A DNA stretch of 64,000 nt, taken from NCBI RefSeq assembly GCF_037975245.1, contig NC_092577.1:36138898-36202897 (forward strand), in the 5' to 3' direction. A model generated the notes under the pieces. That model was not told where the DNA came from, made no database searches, and worked only from the letters and a program-made list of their open reading frames with translations. Source of the DNA: Apostichopus japonicus. Lineage: Eukaryota; Echinodermata; Holothuroidea; Aspidochirotida; Stichopodidae. The position numbers and the translations under genes are program-made. This document shows positions 59,540-64,000 of the stretch, in pieces (the stretch's first letter is position 1; each line of letters begins with the position of its first letter).

Positions 59540-61360
59540 TTATTTGACATTTAAGCAAAGACAAGTTTTTTAGTTCGTTCTTCTAATGTTGTTGTTTCAT
59601 GTTACTCTGTATAACTAACTGCTCTGATTATTCCTTAACTTGTAGAAGTTGTTGGGTGGGGAGGGGAGGGGGGGTGATCATATCACATAGCAAATCGCTC
59701 CTACCACTCTAACATTATACGATATCAATGGCTGGAGTTATATCTCTGCAAAGTTTGATTTACATCCACTGTGGATATGTTGAACATTAATATCATTTCT
59801 GAGATATTAGCTTGACATTTGTCGATGCAGAGATCACATGACAATGGTATTCGTTACATTGGCCAGCTAAGAATTAAGATGTAAAGGTTGCAAATTTTGA
59901 AAAACTTCCCTAGGTTCTATTATAAGAAATATAATAAGAATCGATTTCAAAGAGAATTCATTAACCTTCTTAGGTGAAATAACAGTCCACAGCGTTTATC
60001 ACTTGATAATGCAGGAAAAAGTATAACTCAAACAATACACGCGGCCGTAGGCCGAGTGCATCCAACGATAGGGATCGCCGTGGGTGCAATACGTTACGTT
60101 CATTGACTTTTACTACGGATACGTACTTAGTATAATACACTATACATACTACGCCAAGTTATATATTTACTTTCGTAAACACAATTCACCAAGAAAGTAA
60201 AAAGATTAGTTAACTTTTCTAGTACAATGGCTTCAATGACTTCAAGTTTGATCAGACGTTTATTGTTGCTTTGAAACGTCCACTTCTTGAATACATTTTG
60301 TATTCTTGATCATTAACAGCATGCATGGACCTAGCAGTTAGACGTTACGTAAGTGTTAATATCGACGTCACAGTGTTCTGACATTGGCTTGCCAAGAAAT
60401 ATAACTGTCATTCGTTGTTTCGATTCCTTCAATCGCTGCTCTTAGGATACTATTACTAACATTACGCATATTTGGCCTTGATGTCAGCTTAACGCAATAT
60501 TATTGATAACATTATAATGCCAGCTTTGCTAAATGAGGTTAGCGTTGTTGATCGCACCCTTGACAGTATACTTCAGGCTGAAAGTTTGCTTTCTCAGAAA
60601 GTTTGGCATCATCTTACCAAGTGGTGTTTACACAGAAGGGCTTCTTACAATACCATTTTGATCTGATTCGTTTGCTTCGAACTATAGCAAGGCAGATAGC
60701 TAGGATTGGTATCAAGCTTGCTGAGATACATTGTTTTCAACTTATTTTCATTCACCGGTGGGAATACCGTGCAATTATACTTATGTTTGTGAACGATCAG
60801 CTGAGGAGCACATGCCAATCAGATTCGAGAAGTTTGAACATGTATAAATGAGCAAGGAATAAGAATTGTCAGACATTGATTCGTGCTGTCGTTTAGCTGT
60901 TTAACATTATGAATATTTGTGAATGCTGATCGATGTGAAGAAGTAAATGTCAAACCTACCTGTAATGCTATTATCGATGAGCGAGATTTTCCATTGCAGA
61001 TACAGCCCGGATGTGAAAGCTGGAAATATGGCGTTGTCTGATTCGAATCGATTAATGGCAAATTCTTCGGCAATTAGATTCTTATATGAGGATGTTTATC
61101 TGTGGTATGTTAATTAGTTGCAGTGAGTTCCAATCAAATAGTCAGTTTCCTTCGTCAACGCAACTTAAACTGCATGAATATTCATATGTTATTAGATATG
61201 TGAATAATTTGTTTACTGAAACTGGTATACATAACCTTATTAGGATACCGTTGCTGCATTTGGGTCCGTCCTACAAATGCTATTAGCAAATCATATCCAT
61301 TGTTTGTAGCCAGCAATAAAGTTCAGATTACCTAATATGTGCATAAAATATGTCGCCGTT
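59540..61360. repeat. Low-copy repeat R, copy 4 (most complete)
   Basis: Holds all ordered blocks: ttgacatttaagca and the G-run before atatcacatag (59546-59700), gtccacagcgtttatcac (59991), gaaacgtccacttcttgaa (60272), gaaagtttgctttctcag (60580), ggtgggaataccgtgcaat (60757) and cagattcgagaagtttgaa to cagcaataaagttcagat (60820-61328). No protein-coding frame in common with the other copies was recognised. Confidence 0.7.
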
Positions 61361-64000
61361 CATCGTTACCAGCAGTTACTTTAGTGAGGTGAAGTTTTGA
61401 ATATTCAGAGCTTGGTACTACTTCTATATCCTCAAGGGGGTAACACTATTGACCAATTGCTGGACACCCTCTTCACCCTACATAATAGTATCGTACTACA
61501 GTTAATGTAGTAACGGCATGGTATACATGTACATTACTCCGTCAGCTTGTAAGTGATGTGAACTGTATTACTACGCTGAATGGTAGGCACGCTAGCGTGG
61601 TGCATCCCAGCCATTTCTGAGCGTGGGTTTCCAAATAAACGAACAAAGTAAAGTGAAAGTATCTTAACATTAGTCAAAAAGAAGGTAATGCGTTCCGGTA
61701 TGAAATAAGAATTAGGAAGTATTTCAAACCATAAATTCAATATTGTTGTTAACGTTACAGCTATGTATAACGATCTGTTTTAGATTTGTGTAAGGTTACC
61801 TAATCCACGAAATTTAGCGTTAGCTATCATTACGTAAAATTATTTCATCACTTCATAATTATGTCACATTGTATTAATTATCGGATCCTTAAATGAGTAA
61901 GTGACGAGTGTAAAGTATGATTTTATGCATGCTATTATATTAGGTGTATTAGGAGGGACATGAGAGATGTTCGGTATACACAACGTAACAAATTCTCTGT
62001 TCTCTATAAACAACATGGCGGCCATTCAATGGACCCTTTTGGTCGGACCACATGGTCCCATGTATAGATTATATGGCGATACTAGTAGAGGTATGATGGC
62101 TAAGAGGATTTATGGATTATTAAACTTGTTTCCAACTTGATTTCTTTTATTGTATAGTTGTTTTATATGTTAACTACTTTGAAGAATATGTACTGTTCAT
62201 TGTTTCATATTATACTTTAAGTGTAATTGTGTGGTTATAATGTCTTATCTATAAAAAGTTTCTCCAGGTCAATTGCCGGTGGATTGGTACTTTTATATTA
62301 TTTGTGTGTATATATTTATTTGGTATAGGTTCTGTGTTCACGTACAACATTCTATACTAGGCCGCTGTCATCCGATATTCTGGATCCGCCACTTAAATGA
62401 TCTCAATGGGTTGGTGAGCACTTCGGTGGTTATGTATCGCAAGTTGTTGAGGGTCGAGATCCCAAATGTATTGCCACTGTGTATTACCTGGTCGAATGTA
62501 AACGACTCGAATGCATGTTATCATTCCTGTTCCTAAAATAAGTTCATTAAAATGTATTGTACCATTGCATGATATTGAGAGATAGTGTTCCATCCATGAC
62601 ATTTAAGCTCAAGGTTATAGTCTTATTGTTATATGAGATGGTATATGTAAATTAGATTTATGTGTTGTGACTGTACCATAATACTATCATTCATGTTTAA
62701 AGATACCTTCAGTTGTGACTTCCATGTATGCTCGACAGTATTTTTTTCTTATTACAATTTTTAGCTTTTACTTGGACAACAATTTTTAGAAATGTTTATA
62801 TTTAACGTCAACAATTCGGGACAAACAGTCAAAATTTGGATTTAGTACGGTAAGATTTCGACTTAAACGCCCAGTTACCAGAGAAAATGTCGAGATTGTG
62901 AGAAAGAACCCCGAAGTATTTAGATGACATGTCGACAGTTCGAGTCGACACGTCGGAAATTCCAACATGAAATTTTCAACATGAACTATTTTACAATTGA
63001 CGTCTATCACGCATATTCATATACATTTAATGCTTAAAGACCAACTATGGAGGCAATTTTTGTTGTTGAGATTTTCCATTAATTTAGGAGTTTACATACC
63101 CATAATCAACATGTGTAAAAAATAATCTTCAAAAACCTACTATAACCCATCAAAAACGACCACGAAAATGGACATTTTGGGTAGTCACGTGACATGAACC
63201 TCTGGAATGTCTGAAAACAGAGATTGACCCAAAGGAGCCTCTGGTCACCGTGTGACGTCAAAGTTGGTATTCCGCGAAAATCAAACGCTGATATAGGCAC
63301 TGTTTGTACACAGATAGCGAACAACTGTACTGTTTTTGACTTCCAATTTCGAGCGTTTGAAAAGCTGTTAGCTTAAAACAAGAACACATGAAGGTTAACA
63401 ACAAGTTTTAAGACAATTATAAGCAGAAATTTTAGTTAAATTGCTTATTTTATTAGCAAAATTTCCACTCAAATGGAGGCATCTTTTACATAGCGTAGCG
63501 TCAATAGGTCCGTACGGTACAATATACTTACGTAGTACTTACTCGTTTTAATATCCAAAAGTACAAACACAGAAAAAGTATCCTGTCAAACAAATTTAGC
63601 AGTGAATATCCTAATCCACGTTTCTTGTTCAATCCTGGGCGAAAAACTACCGTGACTCTGTGTAATTCCATACAGTTAGGTCTAGTTGAAACAGGCCTTG
63701 ACCAGTAACATCCCACAATCACAAGACAGTCACTAACGAAATAAAATGTCCGATCGCTACATACTACCGTTTTTATTCAACTCCTTGGAACATGCAGATG
63801 TCGGAATAAACAGAACGGACAATATTACACATGTATCACGAACTCAGGATACTGGAATACAACAAATGAAATAGATAAATCCTAACATGGCTATTTACAC
63901 ATGCTGTGAGCCAACGCCGGCGAGAGTTGTAACCAACTACCGTACATGTACTAACAATGCTATACCCTTGGCACGGTATATATATACGGTCATCTCTTAC
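61361..64000. other. Intergenic to window end, no gene recognised
   Basis: AT-rich unique sequence. A short frame at 62015-62140 begins aacATGGCGGCC and is discussed under rejected items. Other frames (61534, 62273, 62786, 63106, 63528) lack splice context or recognisable motifs. Confidence 0.4.

Noticed and set aside
62015-62140. 42-codon frame starting aacATGGCGGCC
   Set aside because: Good start context and a possible donor (GTATGA at 62092), but no downstream exon or family could be recognised in the window.

Overview
This is a non-coding-rich metazoan genomic window. Genes are split by GT-AG introns, base composition is AT-rich, and tRNA-derived SINEs, hAT-like and piggyBac-like miniature transposons, microsatellites and tandem arrays are abundant. 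The gene content (very large interferon-inducible-type GTPase copies, an arylsulfatase, a SAM-like small protein) suggests an invertebrate, perhaps an echinoderm. That placement is inference only.

Layout. 1-5430 is a satellite built of a two-monomer higher-order repeat of about 650 bp. 5431-8855 holds a hAT-like element and otherwise little. 8856-12204 (minus) is a three-exon SAM-like gene with one frame break in exon 2. 12989-14203 holds a small hAT-like element with its target duplication, a TATG microsatellite and a tRNA-derived SINE. 14215-24785 (called P1 here) and 41465-58732 (P2) are two diverged copies of one segment. Each has 2-3 tandem 0.7 kb non-coding units followed by a VLIG-type GTPase gene on the minus strand. 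In P1 the gene (20159-23019) is a pseudogene that has lost its whole G domain. In P2 (43717-48603) it is open for 1629 codons with GTP-binding motifs intact. Between the two lie a family of low-copy repeats (28.1-32.5 kb, again at 59.5-61.4 kb), the 3' half of an arylsulfatase gene on the plus strand (33598-36609), and a SINE with perfect 9-bp target duplications (39319-39636).

The most unusual feature is 51.99-57.56 kb. A unit of about 553 bp is tandemly repeated, and ten units each carry, on the minus strand, a 120-nt open cassette bounded by a splice acceptor and donor, phase 0 at both ends (40 codons, acidic and Ser/Thr-rich). The paralogous segment P1 has one cassette only, broken by 2 extra nucleotides. 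The array lies upstream of the P2 GTPase gene on the same strand. It therefore looks like a tandem exon amplification that could give the GTPase, or a neighbouring transcript, an N-terminal region of variable repeat number. This is read from sequence only; no transcript evidence is available here.
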